Assembly (NCBI GenBank): GCA_002110465.1
Contig: NEED01000075.1
Location: 186,001 to 250,000 of the forward strand
From: an unicellular cyanobacterium SU2
GTDB taxonomy: Bacteria > Cyanobacteriota > Cyanobacteriia > Cyanobacteriales > Microcystaceae
Direction: 5' to 3'
DNA: 64,000 bases
Part shown: positions 18,470 through 27,631 of the stretch, piece by piece
Numbering within the stretch: position 1 is the stretch's first letter
Layout of the letters: each line of letters begins with the position of its first letter
Position numbers and translations under genes: made by a program
Notes under the pieces: generated by a model
Told to the model about the DNA's origin: nothing
What the model saw: the letters and a program-made list of their open reading frames with translations, nothing else
The model's database searches: none

Positions 18470-19710
18470 GAATTTGATTTGATAAACTTTGAATAGGTCT
18501 GAAGTAAGATTTGTTCATAACGTTCACCCATTCGGTTCCAAGTGTACTCATTTTCGATCAACGCTCGACCATTGATAGAAAGTTTTTCTCGTAATTTGGG
18601 TTGCTCAAACAAGCGACCAATGGCATAAATATATTCATCAACCCCATTAGCCCTCATGGCACTTAAGGGGACTCCAGTCCCATCAACGGGTAATCCTTCT
18701 AAACCATAATCGCTAGCAACTAGGGGGGTTCCAGTGGCTAAGGTCTGGAGGGTTCTCAGTTTAGTTCCCATACTTTTACGAATAGGAATCACACAAACTG
18801 TTGTCCAGTGGAGATATTCAACCACCGAAGGGACTTGACCCGTAACTTTAATGCCTGGATAATCTCCGAGTTCTTTCACTTGGGGAACAGGGCGAATTCC
18901 GACTAATTCGAGAGTAGTTTCTGGATAACGTTTACGAAGTTCGGGAAAGACTTCTAAACTAAAAAAACGGGCTGCATCGATATTTCCGGGTTTGTCCATT
19001 GCTCCAATAAAAACAATACGCTGACCTCCTTGGTTAGCCGCTCTTTTGGGGAATACAGATAAATCTAAACCATTAGGAATTAGGGTAATTGGGCTTTCTA
19101 TCTTTAAATTTTTAAGTAATTGTCGCTGGGGTTTGGATGCCGCCACAATGGCAGAAAATTTATTACAATACTGCCTTTCATAGCGGCGAAGTAGGGGTAA
19201 ATTAATTTGATTGCGTAGACCCGATTCGTTGGTTTGAGTTTCTGTTTGATGTTTATAAGTTTCGCATACGGATCGATGAATATTGATTATTGTCGGCAAT
19301 TTTTCGCGCCACTGAGGACGCACATATATTTCATTACTACTTCCTTCACAGGTAAGAAGGTCAAATTCTTCAGAGTCAACAGCTTGATCTAAACATTCTT
19401 GAATCTTAAGGGAATAGTGAGATAAGAACCTCGGAGGAGTTCCCTGTTGAAAAAAGACCCCTAATTGCTTAGCTCGCTCAAGAAAACCTGACGAATTAGT
19501 TTCACGAGTAACGGAGGGAAAAATGATACAATTCTTAACTTGTTGTCTCAACGTTAATAGATCTTCTTCTATGACCTGCTCAGGTAATTGGGTCACAAGG
19601 GTGATCTCATGACGTTGATTTAAGTATTTTAGGAAAGAGAATGTTCTCATCTGAGTTTTTCCCTGAATAGGAGGATAGGGAAAGGTTGATGAGACTATGA
19701 GAATCTTCAT
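18466..19710 (-). CDS. GT4 family glycosyltransferase
   Basis: The frame is open from 19791, but the family-like N-terminus MKILIVSSTFPYPPIQG begins at the internal ATG at 19710. The longer start would also overlap the promoter of the 6S RNA gene on the other strand, so I prefer 19710 (414 residues). The protein has a GT-B layout: an N-terminal acceptor domain, then IVFIGAMDKPGNIDAARFF as the start of the C-terminal domain and PIRKSMGTKLRTLQTLATGTPLVA at the donor site. It is upstream of and translationally coupled to gmd, so a GDP-6-deoxymannose-type donor is a reasonable guess. Upstream ribosome-binding sites are weak at both starts. Confidence 0.85.
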   Translation of the reverse strand: MKILIVSSTFPYPPIQGKTQMRTFSFLKYLNQRHEITLVTQLPEQVIEEDLLTLRQQVKNCIIFPSVTRETNSSGFLERAKQLGVFFQQGTPPRFLSHYSLKIQECLDQAVDSEEFDLLTCEGSSNEIYVRPQWREKLPTIINIHRSVCETYKHQTETQTNESGLRNQINLPLLRRYERQYCNKFSAIVAASKPQRQLLKNLKIESPITLIPNGLDLSVFPKRAANQGGQRIVFIGAMDKPGNIDAARFFSLEVFPELRKRYPETTLELVGIRPVPQVKELGDYPGIKVTGQVPSVVEYLHWTTVCVIPIRKSMGTKLRTLQTLATGTPLVASDYGLEGLPVDGTGVPLSAMRANGVDEYIYAIGRLFEQPKLREKLSINGRALIENEYTWNRMGERYEQILLQTYSKFIKSNS

Positions 19711-19816
19711 CCGCGATCGCTGATTGAGAGATGTCTGGATAATTCTAACAGTATTAGCCTCGATGACAATAGGGAGCCTCAGTATCTTCATGGTAGAGTT
19801 ATGTTAAAATTAGCCA

Positions 19817-19992
19817 TGACTGCTGCGTTGGTGACTGCCAATAAAGTTTTTTGATCTATGCTTTTAAGTTTAGGGAGCAGACAGCTTTTTGTGGTAGTAA
19901 ACCGAGCTTGTACTCGGAAACGGAAACAAACAGCGTTAGCACCCACCTGGTGTCACCAGGTCATAAACTGAGGTAAAACGGCGCAGCAGTTT
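19817..19992 (+). ncRNA. ssrS: 6S RNA
   Basis: The 176-base segment folds as a 6S RNA, the RNA polymerase-sigma70 regulator. A closing stem pairs 19819-19830 (ACTGCTGCGTTG) with 19979-19990 over 12 positions, two of them G-U. A terminal arm pairs GCTTTTTGT with ACAAACAGC and is capped by CCGAG/CTCGG. The 3' side of the central bubble carries its own hairpin ACCTGG-TGTCA-CCAGGT (19945-19961), as in E. coli 6S. Length matches the family. A TAAAAT -10 box lies at 19805-19810, about 7 bases before the inferred 5' end. No primary-sequence search was possible; the call rests on architecture and size. Confidence 0.75.
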
Positions 19993-20108
19993 CTTAATGA
20001 AATTTTAAGGAAATGTCAGGGTTTCTAGATATAAGTGATTTTAGGTTGCACAATCAAAACCCGTAAGATAACCTGATATTAAACAAACCCCAACTATTAT
20101 CAGCATTA

Positions 20109-21380
20109 GTGCAACTGACAGATCGCTTCAAAACGGCTCTTGATCGAGCAAATCTAATTAAATTAGACCACGGGTTAACCTTAATTCATCAGTATCAACC
20201 AGCAACTCCTGTGGCCGTTGTCGATGTTTGGATTAAGGCTGGATCGAGGCTAGAACCGCATCCCTGGTTAGGGATGGCACACTTTCTAGAACATATGATT
20301 TTTAAGGGAACTAAGCAAGTTTCACCAAGAATATTTGATCAGATTGTTGAAAGCAATGGGGGAATAGCTAATGCAGCGACGAGTTATGATTATGCTCACT
20401 TTTTTTTAACGACTGCTTCCTCTTATTTACCAAAAACCTTACCTTATCTAGCAGAGATTCTTCTTAATGCAGAAATTCCTGAAGAGGAATTTATTAGAGA
20501 ACGCAATGTAGTCCTTGAAGAAATTCGCTCTTGTTCTGATGACCCTGACTGGTTAGGGCTCCAAACTCTGTGTGAGAGTTTATATCAACGTCATCCCTAC
20601 GGACGTTCCATATTAGGTCATGAAACTCAATTACAGAATTATTCTCCCCAACAGATGCGCTGTTTTCATCGGACTCATTACCAACCCGATAACATGACGG
20701 TAGTGATAGTAGGAGATGTGCAAGAAAAAGCCGCGCTTTCCCTAGTAGACAAAAATTTTAGCCAATTCAATTCCCCTGAGCAATGTCCCTCTACGTTAAC
20801 CGAAGCTGAACCCCCTTTGCTTGACATTAGACGGACTCAAATGTACCTTCCTAGACTAGAACAGGGACGATTATTAATGGGGTGGATAGGCCCTGGTGTA
20901 GAGCATTTAAAAGACGGATGCGGGTTGGACTTACTGTCAACTATTTTGGCAGCCGGACGGTCTTCTCGTTTGGTGAGAGAATTACGTGAACAACAGCAGT
21001 TAGTTTATGATGTAGAAAGCAGCTTTTCATTGCAGAAAGACTCTAGTTTACTGACCATTGGGGCATGGTTAGCTCCCCAAAATTTGGAACTGGTAGAACA
21101 GTTAATTAGGGAGCAACTAGAAAAATTACAGATTAACCCTGTTACTGAAGAGGAATTGGCTAAAGCAAAACGGCTACTGTGTCATGATTATATCTTTTCC
21201 ACAGAAACCCCCAATCAATTGGCGGGGCTGTATGGATATTATCAGACCATTGCGTCGGCTGAACTATGTCTGGCTTATCCTTATATCATTAAAGCGTTTT
21301 CAGCTTTAGAATTACAACAGATTGCCCATCAATATTTGTCGAGCGAGAGATATGCTATTACAGTAATGCAACCATGTTAA
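20109..21380 (+). CDS. M16 family zinc metallopeptidase, catalytic subunit
   Basis: The 423-residue protein has the inverted zinc motif HxxEH (His58, Glu61, His62 in HFLEH) and the downstream acidic helix ERNVVLEEI that supplies the third ligand. This is the mitochondrial-processing-peptidase-like M16B fold. It starts with GTG at 20109. It is followed 24 bases later by a second M16 protein lacking the motif, the usual cyanobacterial active/inactive pair that forms a clamshell heterodimer. Substrates are probably short peptides or presequence-like fragments. No signal peptide is visible, so it is likely cytosolic. Confidence 0.92.
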   Translation: MQLTDRFKTALDRANLIKLDHGLTLIHQYQPATPVAVVDVWIKAGSRLEPHPWLGMAHFLEHMIFKGTKQVSPRIFDQIVESNGGIANAATSYDYAHFFLTTASSYLPKTLPYLAEILLNAEIPEEEFIRERNVVLEEIRSCSDDPDWLGLQTLCESLYQRHPYGRSILGHETQLQNYSPQQMRCFHRTHYQPDNMTVVIVGDVQEKAALSLVDKNFSQFNSPEQCPSTLTEAEPPLLDIRRTQMYLPRLEQGRLLMGWIGPGVEHLKDGCGLDLLSTILAAGRSSRLVRELREQQQLVYDVESSFSLQKDSSLLTIGAWLAPQNLELVEQLIREQLEKLQINPVTEEELAKAKRLLCHDYIFSTETPNQLAGLYGYYQTIASAELCLAYPYIIKAFSALELQQIAHQYLSSERYAITVMQPC

Positions 21381-21404
21381 TCCATTAAAAATTATCAATA
21401 CAAT

Positions 21405-22673
21405 ATGCAAAAGGTTCAAAGAACGAGCAAGGAGCGATCGCCACATTATGTTAAGTTAGACAATGGGATAACGATTATTTTAGGGGAAAATCCGGCAGCC
21501 GATGTAATTTCAGGGCGTATTTTTCTAAAAAATGCTGGATCGTTACAAGAACCAAGGGAAAAAGCGGGACTTTTTCATCTTTTGGCCACAGTAATTACGA
21601 AAGGAACCGAGAGTTTATCGGCCTTAGAACTAGCTGAAGCAGTAGAATCTATTGGAGCTAGTGTGGGAGCTAATGCGGCGGCTGACTACTTTGTGATGGG
21701 GATAAAAACCGTCTCGGAAGACTTTCAGGAAATGTTAGCCTTAGTCGGAGAAATGTTGCGATCGCCGACTTTTCCTGAAGCAGAAGTCGCTTTAGAAAAA
21801 CACCTGATTAGTCAAACGATTCGTTCTCAACAAGAACAGCCTTTTAATGTAGCATTTAATCAACTAAGAGCAGCTATTTATCAAGATCATCCCTATGGTA
21901 TTTCGATTTTAGGTAACGAAGAAACCGTTAGTAATTTAAGTCAAGAAGATTTACAAAACTATCATCAGAATTACTTCCGTCCTGACAATTTAATTATTAG
22001 CTTATCGGGTCGTCTAGATATCGATCAGGCTGTCTCTTGGGTAGAAAAAACTTTTGGGGATTGGTCAATTCCTGAACATTCTTTAACGTTACCTGCCTTA
22101 CCTAATCTTGACGTTTGTCCTCAGAAACAATTTACATTTCAAGAGACCCAACAATCTATCATTATGTTAGGTTATTTAACGACAGGAGTCCGAAGTTCTG
22201 ATTATCCCGTTTTAAAACTATTAAGCACCTATTTAGGGAATGGTTTATCAAGTCGTTTATTCGTGGAATTGCGAGAAAAACGAGGCTTAGCTTATGATGT
22301 TTCCGCGATCTATCCTACCCGTTTAGAACCCTCTCAATTTGTTGTTTATATGGGAACTGCTCCTCAGAATACTAACATTGCCATTGAAGGATTGCAACAA
22401 GAAACTGAGCGTTTATGTCATCAAGAATTAACATCCCAAGAGTTACAAATAGCCAAAAATAAATTATTGGGACAGTATGCCTTAGGGAAGCAAACTAATT
22501 CAGAAATAGCTAATCTATACGGTTGGTATGAAACCTTGGGATTAGGAATTGAATATGACCAAACATTTCAAGATGAAATCAATCAAGTCACCCCAGAAAT
22601 GTTGCAGATAGTGGCTAAGAAATACTTACTTTCTCCCTATCTTTCTGTGGTAGGACTCAATTTGAACTCCTAA
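21405..22673 (+). CDS. M16 family peptidase-like subunit, zinc motif lost
   Basis: The 422-residue protein aligns in layout with its upstream neighbour, but the zinc motif region reads HLLAT (58-62): Glu61 and His62 are replaced by Ala and Thr, so it cannot bind zinc normally. It keeps the C-terminal substrate-binding features of the family (LSSRLFVELREKRGLAYDV near 275). It is the expected non-catalytic partner of the preceding gene, comparable to the alpha subunit of mitochondrial processing peptidase. The two genes are co-directional and 24 bases apart, hence almost surely one operon. Confidence 0.9.
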   Translation: MQKVQRTSKERSPHYVKLDNGITIILGENPAADVISGRIFLKNAGSLQEPREKAGLFHLLATVITKGTESLSALELAEAVESIGASVGANAAADYFVMGIKTVSEDFQEMLALVGEMLRSPTFPEAEVALEKHLISQTIRSQQEQPFNVAFNQLRAAIYQDHPYGISILGNEETVSNLSQEDLQNYHQNYFRPDNLIISLSGRLDIDQAVSWVEKTFGDWSIPEHSLTLPALPNLDVCPQKQFTFQETQQSIIMLGYLTTGVRSSDYPVLKLLSTYLGNGLSSRLFVELREKRGLAYDVSAIYPTRLEPSQFVVYMGTAPQNTNIAIEGLQQETERLCHQELTSQELQIAKNKLLGQYALGKQTNSEIANLYGWYETLGLGIEYDQTFQDEINQVTPEMLQIVAKKYLLSPYLSVVGLNLNS

Positions 22674-22710
22674 ATAGGGAGGCTAAAGCCTTGACTACCA
22701 ACTCTATTTT

Positions 22711-23652
22711 TTAAATAATTTGAATTCCTGTATTCGACAACTTCGATACCCACAATTCTAAATCTGGATCAACAATAGTTTGTCGGACTTGATTTTTAAT
22801 ATTTTGGGCTTCTTCTTGAGACTGACATAAGGTAAATACCGTGGGACCTGATCCTGACATCATGGTTCCGAGTCCCCCTGCTTGTTGTAATATGTCTCGT
22901 AATTGAGCAACTTGGGGATATTCAGGTAAAACTACTTTTTCTAAATCATTAGATAGTAATTGACCGATTTTTTGGTTATCTTTCTGACCAATCGCCTGTA
23001 CCAAAGGACCCGAATTAATGTTAGAAGTCTTAGACTCTATCTCCGAATGATCGTTAACATATTCATGACCAAATTGCTGTCGATAGGTTTTATAAGCCCA
23101 AGGAGTAGACACCGCTAGACTATGGTACTTTCCTAATACAAGCCATAGGTTATCAAGATCTTGGATAGGATCTAATTTTTCCCCTCTTCGAGTAGCGATC
23201 GCCGTTCCTCCTGCAATACAAAAAGGAACATCCGACCCCAATTGTTCCCCTAACCGTTGTAATTCGGGGATAGTTAACCCTAATTGCCAGATTAAATTTA
23301 ATCCGACTAACACCGCCGCCCCATCGGTTGAGCCACCGGCTAACCCAGCAGCGATAGGAATACGTTTATCAAGGATAATATCTACGCCTCCATAATTGGC
23401 AAAGGCTTCCCTAAATTCTTGCTTCATCAATTGTGCCGCACGATAGGCTAAATTTGTCTCATCGGTGGGAACTTGAGGATGGGAACAGGTTAAACGAAAC
23501 GCTTGGGTTCCGTTTGGACGAATTTCTAAACGATCAGCCAGATCAATACTTTGCAGGATCATCACCAATTCATGATATCCATCGGGGCGATCGCCAATGA
23601 TTTCTAAATATAGATTGATTTTAGCTGGAGCCAGTAAGGTATAAGGGTGCAT
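22711..23652 (-). CDS. ispE: 4-diphosphocytidyl-2-C-methyl-D-erythritol kinase
   Basis: The 313-residue GHMP kinase opens with [21 protein letters not shown], the signature of IspE, and has the ATP-binding loop [15 protein letters not shown] near residue 97. The third GHMP motif is SGSGPTVF near 265. It phosphorylates CDP-ME in the MEP isoprenoid pathway that feeds carotenoids, phytol and quinones. The gene converges with the M16 operon, with 37 bases between the stops. Its ATG lies next to a G/A-rich tract that separates it from proS. Confidence 0.95.
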   Translation of the reverse strand: MHPYTLLAPAKINLYLEIIGDRPDGYHELVMILQSIDLADRLEIRPNGTQAFRLTCSHPQVPTDETNLAYRAAQLMKQEFREAFANYGGVDIILDKRIPIAAGLAGGSTDGAAVLVGLNLIWQLGLTIPELQRLGEQLGSDVPFCIAGGTAIATRRGEKLDPIQDLDNLWLVLGKYHSLAVSTPWAYKTYRQQFGHEYVNDHSEIESKTSNINSGPLVQAIGQKDNQKIGQLLSNDLEKVVLPEYPQVAQLRDILQQAGGLGTMMSGSGPTVFTLCQSQEEAQNIKNQVRQTIVDPDLELWVSKLSNTGIQII

Positions 23653-23653
23653 G

Positions 23654-23681
23654 GTGAGAGGGGGAGAGGGGGAGAGGGGGG
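23654..23681. repeat. GAGAGGGGGA tandem tract
   Basis: A purine-rich tract made of about three copies of an 8-base unit (AGAGGGGG) ends in GGGCTTCGACGG, and GGGCT/AGCCC then form a small hairpin. It sits between proS and the ispE start. Slipped-strand length variation is likely; a regulatory role is unsupported. Confidence 0.6.
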
Positions 23682-23755
23682 CTTCGACGGTCGCTCAGCC
23701 CAAGGGGGTGGGGAAGAAATGAGTTTAGGGGTGAATTTAGAAAAATTTAACTTCT

Positions 23756-25561
23756 TTAGTCCTTAGCCTCCTCAACCCATTGTTTTAGGGTGGCTACTAC
23801 ATCTTCAATAGCCATCTCTTGAGACTGTTTTCTTGCCCGTTTTACAACTTCTACCTTACCGGACTTAAGCGATCGCCCGGTCACAATACGGTAAGGAATG
23901 CCAATTAATTCGGTATCTTTAAATTTAACTCCTGCCCGTTCATCTCTGTCATCTAAAAGCGTTTCTACGCCGACTTGATTTAATTCCTCATACAATTTTT
24001 CAGCAACTTCTATCTGTTTGGGGTCGTTAATATTGGGAATTACCACGATCGCATGATAAGGGGCGATCGCCACTGGCCAAATAATTCCATCTTTATCATA
24101 GGACTGTTCTACTGCCGCTTGAGCTAAACGAGAAACCCCGACCCCATAACATCCCATAACTAAGGGTTGTTCTTCCCCTGCTTCGTTAGTGAAAGTTGCC
24201 CCCATAGCTTGAGAATATTTGGTTCCTAACTGGAAAATATGTCCGACTTCGATCCCTCTAGCGGTTTTTAGGGTTTGTTTGGGATCATGAACCGCGCGAT
24301 CGCCCGCCATAGCTGTTCTCACATCTACCACTAATTTCGGTAACTTAAACTCTTTATCCCAATTTGCCCCCAACTGATGATATCCTGTTTCATTAGCCCC
24401 CGTAATAAAGTTTTTTAGGTCTATAACGGTTTTATCAACCAGTCTGAGGAATTTCGGGGCATAATCTTGGCTCGATGTAATATAATCATCTTCTAGATCG
24501 GGGGCAATGTAGCCCAAAGGTAAAGGTTTAGCCGCCCATTTTTTTTGTGCGGTTTCATCAGGAACACTCAAAGCTAATACGGCTGTCCCTTGATATTGGG
24601 GGGCAAGTCTAACTAATTCATTGGTTAACTTCACCTCATTAACATCTTGATCGCCACGAATGCTAACCAACACTAACACTGTTTTTCCACTGTCATAAAC
24701 CACCTGGTAAAGGACATTTTTGACGATCGCTGTGGGGGAACATTGTAAGAATTTACAGAGTTTCTCGATAGTATCAGTGCCTGGGGTTTCCCGTTTTTCT
24801 GCCTTAGTAAAGGGAGATTTTTCGGCATCAGGAGGTAAAGACACTGCTTTTTCTACATTGGCAGCATATTTTCCATCTTCGGTGTAGAGAACTTCATCTT
24901 CTCCTGCTTCAGCGAGAATCATAAACTCTTGGGAAGCTGATCCCCCGATCGCTCCTGAGTCAGCTTGTACAGCCCGAAATGCCAAGCCACAACGACTAAT
25001 CATATTTCGATAGGCTTGATCCATTGCTTCATAGGTTTCTTGAAGACTTTCTGGGGAGGTGTGGAAAGAATAAGCATCCTTCATAATAAATTCTCGTCCT
25101 CGCATTAACCCAAAACGGGGGCGAATTTCGTCGCGGAATTTAGTCTGAATTTGGTATAAATTAACAGGTAGCTGACGATAGGAACGGATCATGTCCTTCG
25201 CAACTGTCGTGATCACCTCTTCATGGGTAGGGCCAAGTCCTAATTCTGTTTGTCGTCTATCGATAAGGGAAAACATGATCCCTTCTGCTTTTGTGTAGGT
25301 TTCCCACCGTCCTGACTCTCGCCAGAGATCTGCTGGTTGTAGTTGGGGAAGTAGACATTCTTGGGCATTGGCTGCATTCATTTCTTCGCGGACAATTTGG
25401 GAAACTTTCTGCAAAACCCGCCACATCAAGGGTAAATAGGCATAAATTCCACTCCCAATACGACGGATATATCCTGCCCTTAATAACAGTTTATGACTGG
25501 GAATTTCTGCTTCGGCAGGATCTTCACGTAGGGTAACAAAAAGCATTTGAGACAGTCGCAT
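23756..25561 (-). CDS. proS: Prolyl-tRNA synthetase (bacterial type with editing insertion)
   Basis: Although the frame is open to 25612, the ATG at 25561 is the right start: AGGAGG lies 9 bases upstream and the protein then begins [13 protein letters not shown], the normal ProS N-terminus. The 601-residue enzyme has class II motif 2 ([17 protein letters not shown]) and motif 3 ([13 protein letters not shown]). It also has the central YbaK-like editing domain of bacterial-type ProRS (roughly 220-380) and a C-terminal anticodon-binding domain containing [13 protein letters not shown]. It charges tRNA-Pro and clears mis-charged Ala. It is on the same strand as ispE, 104 bases away. Confidence 0.96.
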   Translation of the reverse strand: MRLSQMLFVTLREDPAEAEIPSHKLLLRAGYIRRIGSGIYAYLPLMWRVLQKVSQIVREEMNAANAQECLLPQLQPADLWRESGRWETYTKAEGIMFSLIDRRQTELGLGPTHEEVITTVAKDMIRSYRQLPVNLYQIQTKFRDEIRPRFGLMRGREFIMKDAYSFHTSPESLQETYEAMDQAYRNMISRCGLAFRAVQADSGAIGGSASQEFMILAEAGEDEVLYTEDGKYAANVEKAVSLPPDAEKSPFTKAEKRETPGTDTIEKLCKFLQCSPTAIVKNVLYQVVYDSGKTVLVLVSIRGDQDVNEVKLTNELVRLAPQYQGTAVLALSVPDETAQKKWAAKPLPLGYIAPDLEDDYITSSQDYAPKFLRLVDKTVIDLKNFITGANETGYHQLGANWDKEFKLPKLVVDVRTAMAGDRAVHDPKQTLKTARGIEVGHIFQLGTKYSQAMGATFTNEAGEEQPLVMGCYGVGVSRLAQAAVEQSYDKDGIIWPVAIAPYHAIVVIPNINDPKQIEVAEKLYEELNQVGVETLLDDRDERAGVKFKDTELIGIPYRIVTGRSLKSGKVEVVKRARKQSQEMAIEDVVATLKQWVEEAKD

Positions 25562-25776
25562 GGTTGGTTTCCTCCTATTAACCCAGGATTCATTATGGCA
25601 TCTTTTGTCCATCCCAATTAATTTCTCAGTAATTTCTCTAATTTTTTATTTCTAAATGTAATTGACTTCTTTTGAAAGATTAGTATAAATACATAAAATG
25701 ATTGTCATTTGTTTTTCTTGCTTCCGAAAATATACGCAAAAAAGACATTTTTAACTTTGTTTTTGACACACATCTC

Positions 25777-25805
25777 TCGACAAAAATAAATCAATTGCGT
25801 ATAAT
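25777..25805 (+). promoter_or_regulatory. Near-consensus sigma70 promoter for the ComFB-like gene
   Basis: TCGACA (25777-25782), a 17-base spacer and TATAAT (25800-25805) form one of the best promoters in the window. Transcription would start near 25812, giving a leader of about 155 bases before the ATG at 25969. Confidence 0.7.
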
Positions 25806-25819
25806 TATTTATAAGGAAC

Positions 25820-25879
25820 TTCCTATTTACATCAACAAATAAGTGTTAATACATATTAAAATAAATAGGAATTTTTTTT
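25820..25879 (+). promoter_or_regulatory. Terminator-like hairpin in the 5' leader of the ComFB-like gene
   Basis: TTCCTATTTA (25820-25829) is perfectly complementary to TAAATAGGAA (25862-25871), and eight T residues follow (25872-25879). The stem is AU-rich and the loop is 32 bases, so it would be a weak intrinsic terminator, which is what a regulated leader could use. AAGGAACTTCC just upstream offers a competing fold. Confidence 0.45.
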
Positions 25880-25968
25880 AAGGCGGTTTACTCTCCTTAC
25901 AATTACTCAATTCTTCATTGTTTTAGTATGTCTACTTAGGTGATTCAAGATTAGAGGTATAAATAAAA

Positions 25969-26505
25969 ATGACACAAACTATCAAAAAGCAGCCACAAAT
26001 TTATTTTAATGTTATGGAAACCTTAGTGCAAGAAGAAATTGAGAAGCAGCTAAAATTTTATCCTGAAAATATAAAACCATACATGAATAAAATTGAAATA
26101 GCAACCTATGCTCTCAACCGCTTACCGGCTCTTTATGCTTCAAGTCAACTAGGAAAACAAAAGCAATTAAGAGTAGCAAAAATACAATACTCTAAACAAA
26201 TAAATTCAGTGGTTCGCCGTTCTTTAGCAGCCATAGAAAGAGATCCGCTAAGACAATCAATTCCTTTAGTTTCAGATTCAAAAGAACAATCAAAAGTGAC
26301 AGATTTCACTTTAAAAAAGATTGAAAATCTTCTCAAAGACTATAACTTATTACCTTACGATCAGCGTCTATCATGGGATAATGTAACCGAGGTAATTCAA
26401 CAAGCGTTAAACAGAATTATTTGGCTCACCAAAAAAGAGGTAGAATTTGAACAAGAGAAAGTAGGAGAACCTTCAAAGTTAAATTGTGGTTTTTTTAAGA
26501 AATAA
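25969..26505 (+). CDS. ComFB-domain protein
   Basis: The 178-residue protein carries the late-competence ComFB pattern: VMETLVQEEIEKQL near the start, then ATYALNRLPALYASSQLG (about 46-63) and a helix ending in VVRRSLAAIERDPLR. The family is widespread in cyanobacteria and has been linked to cyclic-dinucleotide binding and to type IV pilus or competence functions; this comes from family knowledge and is not visible here. The C-terminal 70 residues are polar and variable. It is monocistronic, with its own strong promoter and a long structured leader. It converges with the HDAC gene, with 7 bases between the stops. Confidence 0.7.
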   Translation: MTQTIKKQPQIYFNVMETLVQEEIEKQLKFYPENIKPYMNKIEIATYALNRLPALYASSQLGKQKQLRVAKIQYSKQINSVVRRSLAAIERDPLRQSIPLVSDSKEQSKVTDFTLKKIENLLKDYNLLPYDQRLSWDNVTEVIQQALNRIIWLTKKEVEFEQEKVGEPSKLNCGFFKK

Positions 26506-26512
26506 ATTTGCT

Positions 26513-27430
26513 TTAAAGTCGATACTGTCGAAAAATATCCCGTGTCGCCCGATGTAATAATGAGTGTCGATAGACTAATGCTGACATCTCTTTAGCATAG
26601 CCGCCACCAATGACACTAGCCACGGGATACCCTGCGCAAACACAGGTACTCAATACCTGCATTTCCCGACGATATAATCCTGTATTGGTGAGGGATAGTT
26701 TACCCAAGCGATCGCTAACATGGGTATCTACTCCCGCATCATACAACACTAAATCTGGTTTAACTTGAGACAATAAATCCGATAAATATTGGGCTAAAAT
26801 TTGTAAATAACCATCATCATCTAACCCTTCAGGAAGGGGAACATCGAGATCACTTTGTTGTTTTTTTAAAGGAAAATTCTCCTCACAATGTATGGAAAAA
26901 GTAAAGACAGTAGGATCATTCTGAAAAATCCAAGCAGTCCCGTCTCCTTGATGAACATCAAGATCCACAATTAACACTTTTTCAACTAAACCTAATTTTT
27001 GCAAATACCTAGCAGCGATCGCTAAATCATTAAAAATACAAAACCCTGATCCGTAATTAGGAAAAGCGTGATGGGTTCCCCCTGCGGTATTACTGGCAAG
27101 TCCATATTTTAGGGCTAATTTTGCGGTTAAAATGGTTCCTCCTACCGCAATACAAGTCCGTTTAGCTAATGCTTCACTCCAAGGTAAACCGATACGACGT
27201 TGCGCTTTAGATTCAAGAGTTCCGTTACAATAAGCATTAATATAATCAAAATGGTGGATTAATTCTATTACGTTTAAATCAGGAAATTCTGGTTGATAAA
27301 CGTCATTAAAAGTAACAATATTATCCCTTAATAATAACTCATAAAGTAGCCGAAACTTGGCCATCGGAAAGCGATGATTCTCAGGAATGGGGGCGACATA
27401 TTGGGGATGATAAACAATCGGTGGATTCAT
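26513..27430 (-). CDS. Histone deacetylase family (AcuC-like) zinc amidohydrolase
   Basis: The 305-residue protein has the arginase/HDAC fold landmarks: GGTHHAF (118-123, His pair), VDLDVHQGDGTA (156-167, zinc ligands Asp and His) and LYDAGVDTH (about 225-233, third ligand region). Prokaryotic relatives deacetylate acetyl-lysine, acetylpolyamines or acetoin-type substrates. The RFPMAKFRLLYELL start is typical of the class IV-like bacterial group. Upstream (27561-27613) lie three copies of a GGTTTTAAAA motif that could be part of its control region. Confidence 0.88.
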   Translation of the reverse strand: MNPPIVYHPQYVAPIPENHRFPMAKFRLLYELLLRDNIVTFNDVYQPEFPDLNVIELIHHFDYINAYCNGTLESKAQRRIGLPWSEALAKRTCIAVGGTILTAKLALKYGLASNTAGGTHHAFPNYGSGFCIFNDLAIAARYLQKLGLVEKVLIVDLDVHQGDGTAWIFQNDPTVFTFSIHCEENFPLKKQQSDLDVPLPEGLDDDGYLQILAQYLSDLLSQVKPDLVLYDAGVDTHVSDRLGKLSLTNTGLYRREMQVLSTCVCAGYPVASVIGGGYAKEMSALVYRHSLLHRATRDIFRQYRL

Positions 27431-27560
27431 TATGCGTCTTAGAAGCTATTTTAAAGGGGAAACCGTAAACTGTGATCTATCAGTTCACTTCAAATAACTA
27501 TAATGTCTTAGAAATTATTTTTAAATGGGACTCGAAAAATTGTTTATCAAGTCTTCTATT

Positions 27561-27613
27561 GGTTTTTAAAAACTAAAGCTAGGTTTTAAAAACTGATTTC
27601 AGGTTTTAAAATC
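27561..27613. repeat. Three GGTTTTAAAA direct repeats spaced about 20 bp
   Basis: Copies at 27561-27574, 27582-27594 and 27602-27613 share GGTTTT(T)AAAA and start 21 and 20 bases apart, about two helical turns. They lie between the SDR stop and the HDAC start. The even phasing is compatible with a protein-binding array or bent DNA; nothing more can be said. Confidence 0.5.
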
Positions 27614-27631
27614 AAAATCTACATTAATTGA

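Noticed and set aside
19710-19791. N-terminal extension of the GT4 gene to 19791
   Set aside because: The extension lacks family features and would overlap the 6S RNA promoter; the normal N-terminus starts at 19710.
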